DNA from: Methanobacterium subterraneum
Lineage (GTDB): Archaea > Methanobacteriota > Methanobacteria > Methanobacteriales > Methanobacteriaceae
NCBI RefSeq assembly: GCF_002813695.1
Contig: NZ_CP017768.1
Coordinates: 1,074,501-1,138,500 of the forward strand
Length of the DNA stretch: 64,000 nucleotides
Direction of reading: 5' to 3'
Shown: piece by piece, positions 18,745 to 29,002 of the stretch
Position numbering within the stretch: the first letter of the stretch is position 1
How the letters are laid out: every line of letters starts with the position of its first letter
The notes under the pieces: generated by a model
Databases searched by the model: none
What the model saw: the letters and a program-made list of their open reading frames with translations, nothing else
What the model was told of the DNA's origin: nothing
Translations under genes and position numbers: made by a program

Positions 18745-20421
18745 TCAAACCCTTTTGTATATAGTTATAGAGCCAAATCTTGCAACTGGAACGTAATTTG
18801 TGAAATTCATATTGTCCCAGGTGCACATGTAATAATCAGGACTTATTCTATTGAGTTCATTATTTAATGCATTCTTATCATCAGAGGTGAAATTGAAGTC
18901 TTTAACACCCTGATATAAACTCTGATTGTCACGGAACATTGGCATTTTCCCTACATTAGTCTGCAGGTACCATCCAAAGTAGGACCAGTAATCAGCATAG
19001 ATTACCTTAGATTTGTAGTCTGGATCATTAATCTTTAGCCACTGACTGACATTAGACACATCCTGATTGAATATCTTATTCTTCTGATTAACCTCTTCTA
19101 TTTCAGAAAGTTGTACTGCAACCGAAAATATCATCATCATTGATAGTATTATCGCAAAAACATACAATGTCAGATTTTTCTGTTTAAACTTGAATTCAAA
19201 TTTTTGGGTGATAAAATTCAATCCTCGTGCCAGGAAATAAGCCACTGGAGGAGTCATGGAAATAAAATACCGGTGATCCTTGGCAACATACACGCTTTGG
19301 AATATGAAAAATGCCATGAACCATGAAAAGTAAAGTAAGTCCCAGCCAACATCTAATTCCAGTTCAGAAGAGACATTATAGATAAGGAATGTAATGGTAA
19401 AGAAAATTATTTCACTTACCATGTAATTGGTTTTCCCAAAAGTAGCGACAAAAACTGCCAACAAAGCTAATATTAGAAGTAATTTAACTTTATTTCCAGT
19501 TTTTAAATTTTTAAGAGGAGTTGAAGATCCTATTTTACCAAGTACTGACCCTATTTTACCAATATTTTGGTATGAATAAACAAATAAACCAAATACAGCA
19601 GAAAGTATGATTATCCAGAACGCTGTTCCTATGTAATAGGGCATATTTTTAACAAAATACAGTGAATCTGGGTTGTATGCAAAGTGTATTGTGCTCCCTA
19701 AACTTTCTGAACTTCTAAAAAAATCCATGAATGGATATAATGCATTACCGAATTTGGTATTGAAATAGATAAATATTGGAAGTAAAACCAGTGCCCCTAA
19801 AATCATTCCAATTACAATGTTTCGGGGATTTTTAATCTCGTGTCGATTTGCAATGATGTAGGCAAATATTGGAAAAATGATCAAAGCCAGGTTAAAGCGG
19901 GTTAAAAAAGCCATCATGGCCACAGGGAATGCTAAGTAGAAAAACTTAGAATTCTTTTTAACACCAAGATAAGTTAAATAAATAGCCCATATTGAAATAG
20001 AAACACTTGAAACATCGGTAAGGCCGGCTCCTGCAAAAGTGATTATTATGGGGAATGTTGCGAATAATAAACTGCCCACAAAGCTAATAATGGCATTGAA
20101 ACGTTCTTTTAAGAATAAATAAAGTCCAATGCATCCTAGAAGGTATATGAGTCCATCTATGATAGAGGTGATTCCCATATACAAACCATCAAATCTGAAA
20201 TAGAGGGATGCTAAAAAGGAAAGTAATGGTGGTCTTAAAAGATCTGAATATCCAATTGATTTACCTGCAAATAAAGCAGAGTTTGCCAGAAAATCAAAAC
20301 CATCAAACTCGGGACCAACAATTAATTGGATTCTCACACGAAAATAAGTTATCAATGAGACAGTTATTATCAGGAGAACTAGGAAAACCAGTTTAGAGTT
20401 TTTATCTTCAAATTTCATCAT
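18745..20421 (-). CDS. GT-C membrane glycosyltransferase (GT39-like), tandem paralogue A
   Basis: This protein of 558 residues has about twelve hydrophobic helices. The first loop reads 'VGPEFDGFDFLANSALFAG' (acidic residues near position 40) and then 'DLLRPPLLSFLASLYF'. It ends with a soluble domain that closes 'FGSITIYKRV'. GGTGA lies upstream of the double ATG. It is 24 bases from a second gene of the same design (20446-22083), to which it is similar along its full length, so the pair arose by duplication. The likely role is sugar transfer from a polyprenyl-phosphate donor outside the membrane. Confidence 0.8.
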   Translation of the reverse strand: MMKFEDKNSKLVFLVLLIITVSLITYFRVRIQLIVGPEFDGFDFLANSALFAGKSIGYSDLLRPPLLSFLASLYFRFDGLYMGITSIIDGLIYLLGCIGLYLFLKERFNAIISFVGSLLFATFPIIITFAGAGLTDVSSVSISIWAIYLTYLGVKKNSKFFYLAFPVAMMAFLTRFNLALIIFPIFAYIIANRHEIKNPRNIVIGMILGALVLLPIFIYFNTKFGNALYPFMDFFRSSESLGSTIHFAYNPDSLYFVKNMPYYIGTAFWIIILSAVFGLFVYSYQNIGKIGSVLGKIGSSTPLKNLKTGNKVKLLLILALLAVFVATFGKTNYMVSEIIFFTITFLIYNVSSELELDVGWDLLYFSWFMAFFIFQSVYVAKDHRYFISMTPPVAYFLARGLNFITQKFEFKFKQKNLTLYVFAIILSMMMIFSVAVQLSEIEEVNQKNKIFNQDVSNVSQWLKINDPDYKSKVIYADYWSYFGWYLQTNVGKMPMFRDNQSLYQGVKDFNFTSDDKNALNNELNRISPDYYMCTWDNMNFTNYVPVARFGSITIYKRV

Positions 20422-20445
20422 AGGTAAATCACCGAATTCATCTAG

Positions 20446-22083
20446 TTACTGTCTTTTGTAAATAGTTACATATCCAAACTGTTTTATTAACTGATAATTA
20501 GTTAAATTTAACCCTTCTTTAACAGTCAAAAAATAATTGGCATTATCTGTGTTTAAATTGTTTTCATAATCCTTGTTATTGTTAGATAATTGTACCTGCT
20601 TGACATTTGTCTTCAAATACCAGCTGAAGTAAGGCCATTGATCTGAGGATATGTTTTTATCAAAGTATTGAGGATCATTAACTTTAAGCCATTGGCTGGC
20701 CATTTTAATATCATTCAATTCAACCACATTTTGAGATTCATGATCATATATCCCCTGTATATAATCAGCAGCTGCTACGAGCATCATAAATACCAGTATA
20801 ACTGCAAATATATTATGTGCCATGTTTTTATACTTACTTTCCAATCCCCATAATCTTTTAATTTGGCTAAAACCCAATATTAAAAAATAAGTTAAAGCGG
20901 GGGCCATTGTGATAAAGTAACGATCATCTTTAACCGCGTAAACACTGTGGAATATGAAAAATGCCACAAACCATGATACAAATAAAATATAAATGTCTAA
21001 ATCCTTGATATTGCCATTTCTCAGAGTATAAAACAAAACAAAACAAAAAACCAGAAATATGATCTCAGTGATGAAGTATTGTGTCCATGCAAAGGTTATA
21101 ATAAATAATGAAAATAATAAAAACAGTGCCAAAACCTTTATTTTTGTATGATGTGACAGTTTAGATGGACTAAATTGTTTGAAATTTAATTTAACAGTCT
21201 TAAATTTAGTTAATAAACCAATGAATGCGCTAAGCACTGAACCTAAGATAATGGCCATCCCTCCAACCCCAATATATGATAAAATATTTTTTAGGAAATA
21301 GAGGGGGTCAGGATGGTAATATACGTAAGTGGTTGACCATGCTTTTTGGGTTGAGCCATAAAATGAAGAAAATGGACCCAATGGATTGCCGAATTGATTG
21401 TAAAAGAATACAAGAACAATCAAGCCAGGTAATAAAGACAATAATATTCCCCCAATCATATTTTTAAGGGACACATCATGGCGATTGATTACTAGATAGA
21501 AAAATATGGGAAAAATAATGAATCCTGCAGGATATCTTGTTAAAAAGGCTAACATGGCCAGGGGGAAAGAAAAGTAAAAAAACAGTGGATTCTTTTTAAC
21601 TGCTAACACAGTGGCATACAATGCCCAGATGGATAAAGCCACACTTGGAATATCTGTAAGTCCAACTCCAGTAAATAAAATAACCACTGGAAAAGAGCTG
21701 AAGAGTAAACTCCCCAAAAAGCTTTCCATGGCCTCAAATTTAATTCGGAAAAATAAATATAGCCCAATAGCCCCGAATACTAAAAATGAAGCATCTAAAT
21801 AGAATATTACTGATTCAGATACCACACTTAAACGGAAGATGAGTGATGTTAAAAACGGGAAAAAGGGAGGTCTGGTCAGATCTGTGTATCCAAATCCCTG
21901 CCCAGCAAAGTACATGGCATTGGATAGGAAGTCAAAAGTATCCCAGATAGGACCGATTTCTATTTGGATTTGAACCCGGTAATATGCAATTAAAGCTACA
22001 AGAAAAACTAAAATAATGCCATAAACCAATGAATCATGATCCCTGACATATTCTCTTAATTTCAGATACAAAGAATCCCCCAT
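20446..22083 (-). CDS. GT-C membrane glycosyltransferase (GT39-like), tandem paralogue B
   Basis: The 545-residue protein matches its neighbour in topology and in motifs: 'IGPIWDTFDFLSNAMYFAG' in the first loop, 'DLTRPPFFPFLTSLIF', 'AVKDDRYFITMAPALTYFL' in the late helices and the ending 'FGYVTIYKRQ'. The acidic loop residue D39 or so is kept. It starts at ATG 22083 without a Shine-Dalgarno. Together with the neighbour it probably forms one transcript running towards the GT4 gene at 17528. Confidence 0.8.
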   Translation of the reverse strand: MGDSLYLKLREYVRDHDSLVYGIILVFLVALIAYYRVQIQIEIGPIWDTFDFLSNAMYFAGQGFGYTDLTRPPFFPFLTSLIFRLSVVSESVIFYLDASFLVFGAIGLYLFFRIKFEAMESFLGSLLFSSFPVVILFTGVGLTDIPSVALSIWALYATVLAVKKNPLFFYFSFPLAMLAFLTRYPAGFIIFPIFFYLVINRHDVSLKNMIGGILLSLLPGLIVLVFFYNQFGNPLGPFSSFYGSTQKAWSTTYVYYHPDPLYFLKNILSYIGVGGMAIILGSVLSAFIGLLTKFKTVKLNFKQFSPSKLSHHTKIKVLALFLLFSLFIITFAWTQYFITEIIFLVFCFVLFYTLRNGNIKDLDIYILFVSWFVAFFIFHSVYAVKDDRYFITMAPALTYFLILGFSQIKRLWGLESKYKNMAHNIFAVILVFMMLVAAADYIQGIYDHESQNVVELNDIKMASQWLKVNDPQYFDKNISSDQWPYFSWYLKTNVKQVQLSNNNKDYENNLNTDNANYFLTVKEGLNLTNYQLIKQFGYVTIYKRQ

Positions 22084-22282
22084 AAGTTAAGACGATTTTT
22101 AATAATGACATAGTTTATTGTAAATGTTTGAAATTTTTGCATTCATGTTTAACAATACGGATCATTTATAAATCATAGTATTCTTCAGTTATAAAAGAAT
22201 ATATAATTATTGTAATCATATTATATGCTCTAAATCTCAATTGAAGCTTTTTAACAAATTAGGTTAGTATATTAATCAGTAA

Positions 22283-23058
22283 TATTATCCTGTTGGAAGA
22301 GCATTATGGCATCCTCCGTTATTCCATACAGTTTTCGCATTTTTATGGTATCTTGTCGGAGTGGAGATTTGCGAATACAATTTTTGTATTAACCCAAATC
22401 ATTTTAACCATTATCATAGCTTCATTGATTGGAAAACGGGAATATGGAGTTATGGCTGGTTTTTTTTGCAGGAATGTTTTCTTTAACTGCACCTAGAGTA
22501 GATATTTTAGCTGTGGCCCTTCCGGCCAATTTTATCCCCATTTTAGCAACTTTAACTATTTATTTCCTACCTAAAAATCAATTCAAAGCATTCATAACAT
22601 CATTGATAGGTGTTTGGACCCATTCAGTAGGTTTGATAATTTTTATTCCATTATTCTTAGTTGATGGTACCCAAAAAAATTGGAAATATATTTTATTGTT
22701 ATTATCTGTGTTATTTTGGGGATGGTATTTTATATCATTTTCAGGGCAAAGCGGAGTTATAAAAAGTGCTTATCCTCCTTTTTATATCATCCCCACTATA
22801 CAAATATTCAGTTTAATTTTAATAGGCCTATTTGGTTCCATTGGACCATATTTCCTTTACAAAATGGACAATAAACGGTTTAAATTGATAATTGCATATA
22901 TTGTAATTGTTATGGTTTCTGGGTACACGGATATTTCCCGAGGATTTGAATATGCGGCATTGCCTTTGGCCATAATGGCGGGTTTAGCAGTTTCAAAGCT
23001 ATACGAAATTATTAAAATTAAAAAAAAGTTTTTATCCAATTATTTTGTCTTAAGATAA
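22283..23058 (+). pseudogene. GT-C glycosyltransferase pseudogene, left part (5'-truncated, two frameshifts)
   Basis: Three frames must be joined to read one protein. The first (from 22283) gives 'GRALWHPPLFHTVFAFLWYL', a typical GT-C segment after the first loop. The frame then shifts near 22365-22370 to 'FANTIFVLTQIILTIIIAS', and again at a run of eight T (22460-22467) to 'AGMFSLTAPRVDILAVALP', continuing as membrane helices to TAA 23056-23058. The N-terminal part with the catalytic loop is missing: a TAA lies just upstream at 22280-22282. The C-terminal part lies beyond the insertion sequence at 24240-24619. The gene is dead; the T8 run suggests slippage for one of the shifts. Confidence 0.75.
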
Positions 23059-23177
23059 TTTCTATTTACTTTGTTTTTTAGTTTAAGTTTTTATTTTGTA
23101 TTGGTTTTTTTGAGGTTTTCTTTTGGTTTTTTGGTTAGTTTTGTGTATTGTTGTATTTTTTTTAGGATTATTGTGGG

Positions 23178-24143
23178 TTATTTGATGATAGCGTTCGCTA
23201 GTTTGTCTGATTTGTAGGTTAGGGTGTTTAGTTGTAGTAGGTTGTAGCTGAAGCAGTTGAATATGTTTCGTGTGTGGTTTCGGAGGATGTTTGTGAGTCG
23301 TGTGTGTCCGGAGTGGAATATGGTTTTGATTACGGCGTATGGGCGTTCTCCTGGTGATCTTTTGCGTGATATTCTTTTATTTCTCATTTTGTCATGTATT
23401 TTTAGTGGATGGCCGCGTGTTGCGCGGTTCATGGTGGCGTTGTGTCCTTTGCATTGCCCTCCAAAGTATCCACGGTCACGATACATGATTTCATCTTGTT
23501 GGGATAAGTCAATTTGACTATCATGCACTTTAGCAGTTGTTGTTTCGAGTTCACGTATCAATTCATATTCCATGTCCATTTTTGTGTGTAGTTTGTATCC
23601 GAAACTGGATTTTTTGCCTTTTTTGGCCCAGGTTCCATCTTTGCTGCGGCGAGTTTTAGCACGGGGTCCACGTGGTTCGTCAACCTTTTTATGACCTGGA
23701 TCAGCTGTTATAAATGTTGAATCCTGAATAAAGCCTTCTTTAACCTTTAAACCTTTACTGTTAATTTGTCGTTGTAATTCTTCCCATATTTCCTTGTCTT
23801 TACCAGTATGACTCAATCTTTCTCTAAAAGACCAGACCGTTGCACGGTCTGGTATATCATCTGGAAATCCTAAGAACTTTCTGAAAGAAATACGGTCCGT
23901 GGCCTGCCTTTCAAGTTCTGGATCAGATAAACCGTACCATGATTGTAAAACCAACATTTTAATCATGACTACTTCATCATTGTTGGGCCTACCACCACGT
24001 TCTGTTCGATTATCATACATTTCCCTGATGATCGGCCTGAAAATCTCCCATTCAATCAAAGGTTCAACTTCAGCCAACTTATCACCCAACCGTTCAACAC
24101 GAGCATACTCCTTGTTCAAGAGATAATCATCAAACGACTTCAT
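23178..24143 (-). CDS. IS5-family DDE transposase
   Basis: This 321-residue protein has an N-terminal DUF772-like helical domain (about residues 35-110, 'RPNNDEVVMIKMLVLQSW') and a DDE_Tnp_1 catalytic domain. The catalytic residues read as D141 (in 'IQDSTFITADPG'), D223 (in 'YRDRGYFG') and E266 (in 'SPGERPYAVIK'), with the usual YREK-like helix replaced by 'ERPYAVIKTIFH'. All are present and the frame is unbroken, so the element may still be active. GGAGTATAAG lies before the ATG. The gene runs opposite to the interrupted glycosyltransferase. Confidence 0.9.
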   Translation of the reverse strand: MKSFDDYLLNKEYARVERLGDKLAEVEPLIEWEIFRPIIREMYDNRTERGGRPNNDEVVMIKMLVLQSWYGLSDPELERQATDRISFRKFLGFPDDIPDRATVWSFRERLSHTGKDKEIWEELQRQINSKGLKVKEGFIQDSTFITADPGHKKVDEPRGPRAKTRRSKDGTWAKKGKKSSFGYKLHTKMDMEYELIRELETTTAKVHDSQIDLSQQDEIMYRDRGYFGGQCKGHNATMNRATRGHPLKIHDKMRNKRISRKRSPGERPYAVIKTIFHSGHTRLTNILRNHTRNIFNCFSYNLLQLNTLTYKSDKLANAIIK

Positions 24144-24163
24144 AGTATTCTTATACTCCTAAT

Positions 24164-24181
24164 ACGATATAAAAATATCGT
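24164..24181. repeat. Palindrome upstream of the transposase gene
   Basis: ACGATAT-AAAA-ATATCGT is a perfect inverted repeat with 7-base arms, 21 bases upstream of the transposase ATG. On the minus strand it includes a TATA-like TTTTTATATCG. It may be the transposase promoter/operator or a subterminal binding site. Confidence 0.5.
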
Positions 24182-24239
24182 AAATTCCATAAACACCCAC
24201 CAAACATGATAAAAAACCATCCACAAAACATTAAAACCA

Positions 24240-24619
24240 AAAAATCAAAAAGGTTTATAGAAATTCTCTTAATTTTAGTATTACTATCAATTTTAGGAGT
24301 TGCACCATTTTTTTCAATTGTAGAAAATACTCATGCAAACTGGGATAATATCCCTATTAATGGATATGTTGAATTAAGTGATTATATAACAGATAACTCA
24401 GATCAAAGTGAGATTATTTGGGCAGATCCTTCATCTGCAGATAAAATCGTTTGGTTAACTGGGAGGAGGGTATCAAACGGTAGGTATAGTGCTCCAAAGA
24501 ATTTCGTGGAAGAACATCAAAAAATTAACATTTATACCATAAATAATACATTTTATATAAATAATGAGAATAACGAAACTATTAAAAAAATTGATAGTAA
24601 GTACGTCTTATTTTGCTAG
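24240..24619 (+). pseudogene. GT-C glycosyltransferase pseudogene, right (C-terminal) part
   Basis: The frame open from ATG 24206 begins inside the insertion sequence; gene-like sequence starts at about 24240 with 'KKSKRFIEILLILVLLSI', a membrane helix. It is followed by a soluble C-terminal domain ('WDNIPINGYVELSDYITDNS') ending 'IDSKYVLFC' at TAG 24617-24619. This is the expected last helix and tail of a GT39-like enzyme. It continues the left fragment (22283-23058). The stop codon directly abuts the stop of the convergent gene at 24620. Confidence 0.7.
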
Positions 24620-25144
24620 TCAAAAGTAAACCCTTTCATTCATCCTGGGTATCATCGCCATCAACACACACTGCTCGGTATTCCCTGTACGATCCAGTAA
24701 CCCTCGGCTGAGGTGGCTTACTGCACCAGTTTTCTGTCCCAATCGGTCAATACCTGTAACTTGGTCCATAACATCCCCCACTTCCATACCTTCTAAGACT
24801 TTTTCTATGACCAGTGGAGGGTATTCAAAACCAGCACTGACTCCGAGGGTGGTCTTCTCACCATCGTAGATGGCACACCATTGCAGGTCTAGGTAACCGG
24901 TTATGCTGTGAGGTACCTCTAAAAGACCTGATTCTATGCCCACTGAAAGATCAAATTCTTCAGAATATGCATTTTTAGCCCGGTTAATAGCGCCTTGAAT
25001 GGTAACTTCTAATCCTATGGGCTGGTCTGGCACACCAGAATCCACATGTTTTGCCTGCACACCCATTTGAGGATATATTTTCTTTAAAACATTCCTGGTG
25101 GCCTTTAACTTCACCGGATTTTTGGATCCCACTATAACCTTCAT
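24620..25144 (-). CDS. Inosine/xanthosine triphosphatase (DUF84, YjjX-like)
   Basis: The enzyme hydrolyses non-canonical ITP and XTP to keep them out of nucleic acids. The 174-residue protein starts MKVIVGSKNPVKLKATRNVL, the signature nucleotide-binding strand of the family, and has 'HVDSGVPDQPIG', 'GAINRAKNAY' and 'SVGIESGLL', then 'GIDRLGQKTGAVSHLSRGLL' near the C-terminus. These cover the full family length. It lies eight bases after the CoaD gene on the same strand, so the two are probably cotranscribed. Its stop codon touches that of the convergent pseudogene. Confidence 0.9.
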   Translation of the reverse strand: MKVIVGSKNPVKLKATRNVLKKIYPQMGVQAKHVDSGVPDQPIGLEVTIQGAINRAKNAYSEEFDLSVGIESGLLEVPHSITGYLDLQWCAIYDGEKTTLGVSAGFEYPPLVIEKVLEGMEVGDVMDQVTGIDRLGQKTGAVSHLSRGLLDRTGNTEQCVLMAMIPRMNERVYF

Positions 25145-25152
25145 TTTACTTT

Positions 25153-25614
<462 letters not shown>

Positions 25615-25770
25615 TCTCTCTATCCTTAAACTAATTATTAGATTTACTAGTTTATTATTTTTTAAAAAACTTGAAACCCCTAATGGGGATGATCTTAATT
25701 AATTGATAATGAGTTTCACTTATTGATTATGTAGATATCTTGATTATATTGGTGGTCAAGATAATAAACT

Positions 25771-27321
25771 ATGCTCTTGGAACACAATGTGGTGGTGAAG
25801 GATCCCCTCAAAGTGGGCCTTCGCTTCGCCTCCTGCTACCCCAATCTTTACCGCAGTGCCATGTCCTCACTGGGTTTTCACATAATCTACGACTTCCTGA
25901 ACCATCAGGAGGATGTTTACTGTGAACGGGTGGTTTATCCCTATGGTAAGAGCCTGGAGACTGGTTCCCCCCTGAAGGATTTTGATGTGGTGGGGTTCTC
26001 CTTACAGTATGAACAGGATTACCCCCATGTCCTGGAAATGCTCCGGGAGGGTGGTTTAAACATCCACAAGGAAGATCGGTCCCCTGATGATCCATTGATC
26101 ATTGCTGGTGGTCCCTGTGCCAGCTCCAACCCCCTACCCATGACTAATTTCATTGATTTCTTCCTGGTGGGTGATGGTGAGGTCATACTCCCTGATTTCC
26201 TGGACAAGTTAAGTGAACTGGATAACCCCAGGGAGGAGATGGATGCCTTCCTGGATGTAGAAGGAGTGTTCATCCCCGGTAACAGAGCCAAATTGGTTCA
26301 GGTGGAGGATATGCAGGATGCCTGGCGCCCAATAAAACAGGTTCATCCTGAAACCGATAACCAAGACCTCATCCCTGCCTTTGGCAGATCATTCCTCCTG
26401 GAGGTTTCCAGGGGTTGTGCCCGTGGTTGCCGGTTTTGCATGGCTGGCTGTATTTACCGACCCCGCAGAGAAGTAGATTTTAAAACCCTTATCCAGACTG
26501 CAGAGGCTGGCAGAGAAGCCACGGGTTTAAATAAAATCGCACTTATTGGAGGTGCTGTTTCGGATTACTCACAGATTGAAGAGTTATGCCGCCAACTCCT
26601 CCAGCGTGATTTCCAGGTTACCACACCATCCCTGCGTATTGAATCCATTTCCAGGGATCTTCTGGAAAGCTTGAAGGAAAGTGGGCTTAGAACCATTACC
26701 ATCGCCCCGGAATCCACCTGGCGACTTAGAAAGGTGGTGAATAAACCCATCACCGATGATGACATCCGTAGCACCATGGCGACTGCCTTCGATATGAACT
26801 TTAATGTTAAGCTCTATTTCCTGGTAGGACTCCCCACGGAAACTGATGGTGATCTAGAAGACCTGGCGGATCTGATAAAGGATCTTGAAGTTATGGCCCC
26901 TCACCGTGATTCACTCCGCATAAGCGTCAACCCATTCATACCCAAACCCCACACACCCTTCCAGTGGACAGAGTTCAACCTCAAGGATATAAAGAGCAGG
27001 GTGAAATACCTGAAAAAACACACCAAAAACAGGCACTTCAAGGTAGAAAATCCCAATAAATCCCTGGCACAATACGTATTGTCAGTGGGAGATACCAATC
27101 TATCATCCATCATTGAAGACTCGTCCCATAGAAATGTCCCCCTTGGTGAGTGGAAAAAACTGACACCCCACTGGAACTTAGGAGACGTGCTTCCCTGGAA
27201 GGATCTAGATGTTAACATTGATGATGAATTCCTGATAGATGAATTTAACAAGGCTTTAAATGGGGATATTACACCCTGGTGTGAGACTTTTGGGTGTTAC
27301 CATTGTGGTGCCTGTGATTAA
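25771..27321 (+). CDS. B12-binding-type radical SAM protein of unknown function
   Basis: This 516-residue protein begins with a cobalamin-binding-like Rossmann region ('VVGFSLQYEQDYPHVLEML', 'LIIAGGPCASSNPLPM') and then a radical SAM barrel. Its [4Fe-4S] cysteines are C216, C220 and C223 in 'SRGCARGCRFCMAGC'. Later blocks ('GLRTITIAPESTWRLRKVVN', 'KLYFLVGLPTETDGDLEDL') are typical of the COG1032 methylthiotransferase-like group. The extreme C-terminus has a second cysteine group, 'CETFGCYHCGACD', that could bind another cluster or metal. It is monocistronic, with GGTGGT upstream of the ATG. The reaction is unknown. Confidence 0.85.
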   Translation: MLLEHNVVVKDPLKVGLRFASCYPNLYRSAMSSLGFHIIYDFLNHQEDVYCERVVYPYGKSLETGSPLKDFDVVGFSLQYEQDYPHVLEMLREGGLNIHKEDRSPDDPLIIAGGPCASSNPLPMTNFIDFFLVGDGEVILPDFLDKLSELDNPREEMDAFLDVEGVFIPGNRAKLVQVEDMQDAWRPIKQVHPETDNQDLIPAFGRSFLLEVSRGCARGCRFCMAGCIYRPRREVDFKTLIQTAEAGREATGLNKIALIGGAVSDYSQIEELCRQLLQRDFQVTTPSLRIESISRDLLESLKESGLRTITIAPESTWRLRKVVNKPITDDDIRSTMATAFDMNFNVKLYFLVGLPTETDGDLEDLADLIKDLEVMAPHRDSLRISVNPFIPKPHTPFQWTEFNLKDIKSRVKYLKKHTKNRHFKVENPNKSLAQYVLSVGDTNLSSIIEDSSHRNVPLGEWKKLTPHWNLGDVLPWKDLDVNIDDEFLIDEFNKALNGDITPWCETFGCYHCGACD

Positions 27322-27404
27322 AAAAAATAGATAAGAAAAGTTATATTAAATCTTATTAAATATCTCTATTTGATAACTTAGACTAAAATTTATCTAAATA
27401 TAAA

Positions 27405-28529
<1,125 letters not shown>

Positions 28530-28600
28530 AAACCAGCCAGAAACCTCTCCAGAATCTTCCATTTATTTTCTTCAATTCTAAATCAAAATGAATCCAGCAC

Positions 28601-28700
28601 CAAAATGACAAGTTAATTCCATTATTTCTTTATTTTTAGCTCATAAGGACAAATATCATATCAAAATGACAAGTAAATTACTTTTTTCTTTTATTTTTAA
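28601..28700 (+). repeat. Pair of 39-base direct repeats ending in T-tracts
   Basis: Both copies begin CAAAATGACAAGT and end in CTTT(T)ATTTTTA, 61 bases apart, with about six mismatches. They lie downstream of the aminotransferase gene and may act as tandem T-tract terminators. Confidence 0.5.
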
Positions 28701-28806
28701 CATAGATTGTTAATATTTCATAATGATAAAAAAAAAAAAATCACTTTAAATTTTAAAATTAAGCATCCTAGCATGAATTAGATAAACCTAACATTCTATT
28801 TTCACT

Positions 28807-28851
28807 TATTAGGGAATCCTAACACCCTAATTATTGGAAAAAGATATATAT
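28807..28851 (+). promoter_or_regulatory. Inverted repeat next to TATA box of the P-type ATPase gene
   Basis: TTATTAGGG and CCCTAATTA arms (one mismatch, ten-base spacer, about 28806-28833) lie immediately upstream of an A-rich BRE and GATATATATG TATA box. Transcription would start near 28875, leaving a leader of about 115 bases. A repressor binding here could control cation export. Confidence 0.4.
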
Positions 28852-28927
28852 GTCCGTTTTCATATCTTAATCAATTCAGATATGTTTTCATTTTTAACCA
28901 AGTCAAGAAAAAAATAATTCACCAATC

Positions 28928-29002
28928 ATGGATCTAACACAGGAGTATAACTATTCACTGGAGTATAAAAATCCAACAATGGAGTATAATCATGGTAAAT
29001 GA
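28928..29002 (+). CDS. Possible 24-codon leader ORF overlapping the ATPase start
   Basis: An ATG at 28928 opens a 24-codon frame ending at TGA 29000-29002, overlapping the ATPase start by 11 bases in another frame. Three in-frame copies of GAG-TAT-AA give three E-Y pairs in the peptide. There is no clear ribosome-binding site for it, so it may be a by-product of the repeated GGAGTATAA elements rather than a real gene. Confidence 0.2.
   Translation: MDLTQEYNYSLEYKNPTMEYNHGK
28942..28989 (+). repeat. Three GGAGTATAA repeats in the ATPase leader
   Basis: GGAGTATAA occurs at 28942-28950, 28960-28968 and 28981-28989, spaced 18 and 21 bases. The last is the ribosome-binding site of the ATPase ATG (28992). 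The same nonamer is used as ribosome-binding site by aglB and the transposase, so three copies could give alternative ribosome landing sites. Confidence 0.6.

Larger units (their letters stand above)
23100..24250. mobile_element. IS5-type insertion sequence (ends approximate)
   Basis: An intact transposase gene (minus strand) lies between two halves of a broken membrane-protein gene. The flanks are T/G-rich on the left and A/C-rich on the right, and read as imperfect inverted repeats: TTTTTGAGGTTTT near 23106 against TTTTTGATTTTTT on the opposite strand near 24250. GGTTT occurs just outside both ends and could be a target duplication, but low complexity makes the exact ends uncertain. A perfect 7-bp-arm palindrome (24164-24181) lies just upstream of the transposase. 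Confidence 0.7.
28530..28991. other. Intergenic region: terminator-like repeats and promoter/leader of the P-type ATPase gene
   Basis: This 462-base gap holds, in order, two 39-base imperfect direct repeats ending in T-tracts (28601-28639, 28662-28700), a long A-run near 28729, an inverted repeat (28807-28832), a TATA box (about 28843-28851) and a leader with three GGAGTATAA copies. No conventional gene is seen; a 24-codon frame overlaps the ATPase start. Confidence 0.6.

Noticed and set aside
28928..29002. Leader frame before the P-type ATPase as a certain gene
   Set aside because: It has no ribosome-binding site and its repeats are explained by the GGAGTATAA elements, so it is listed only at low confidence.
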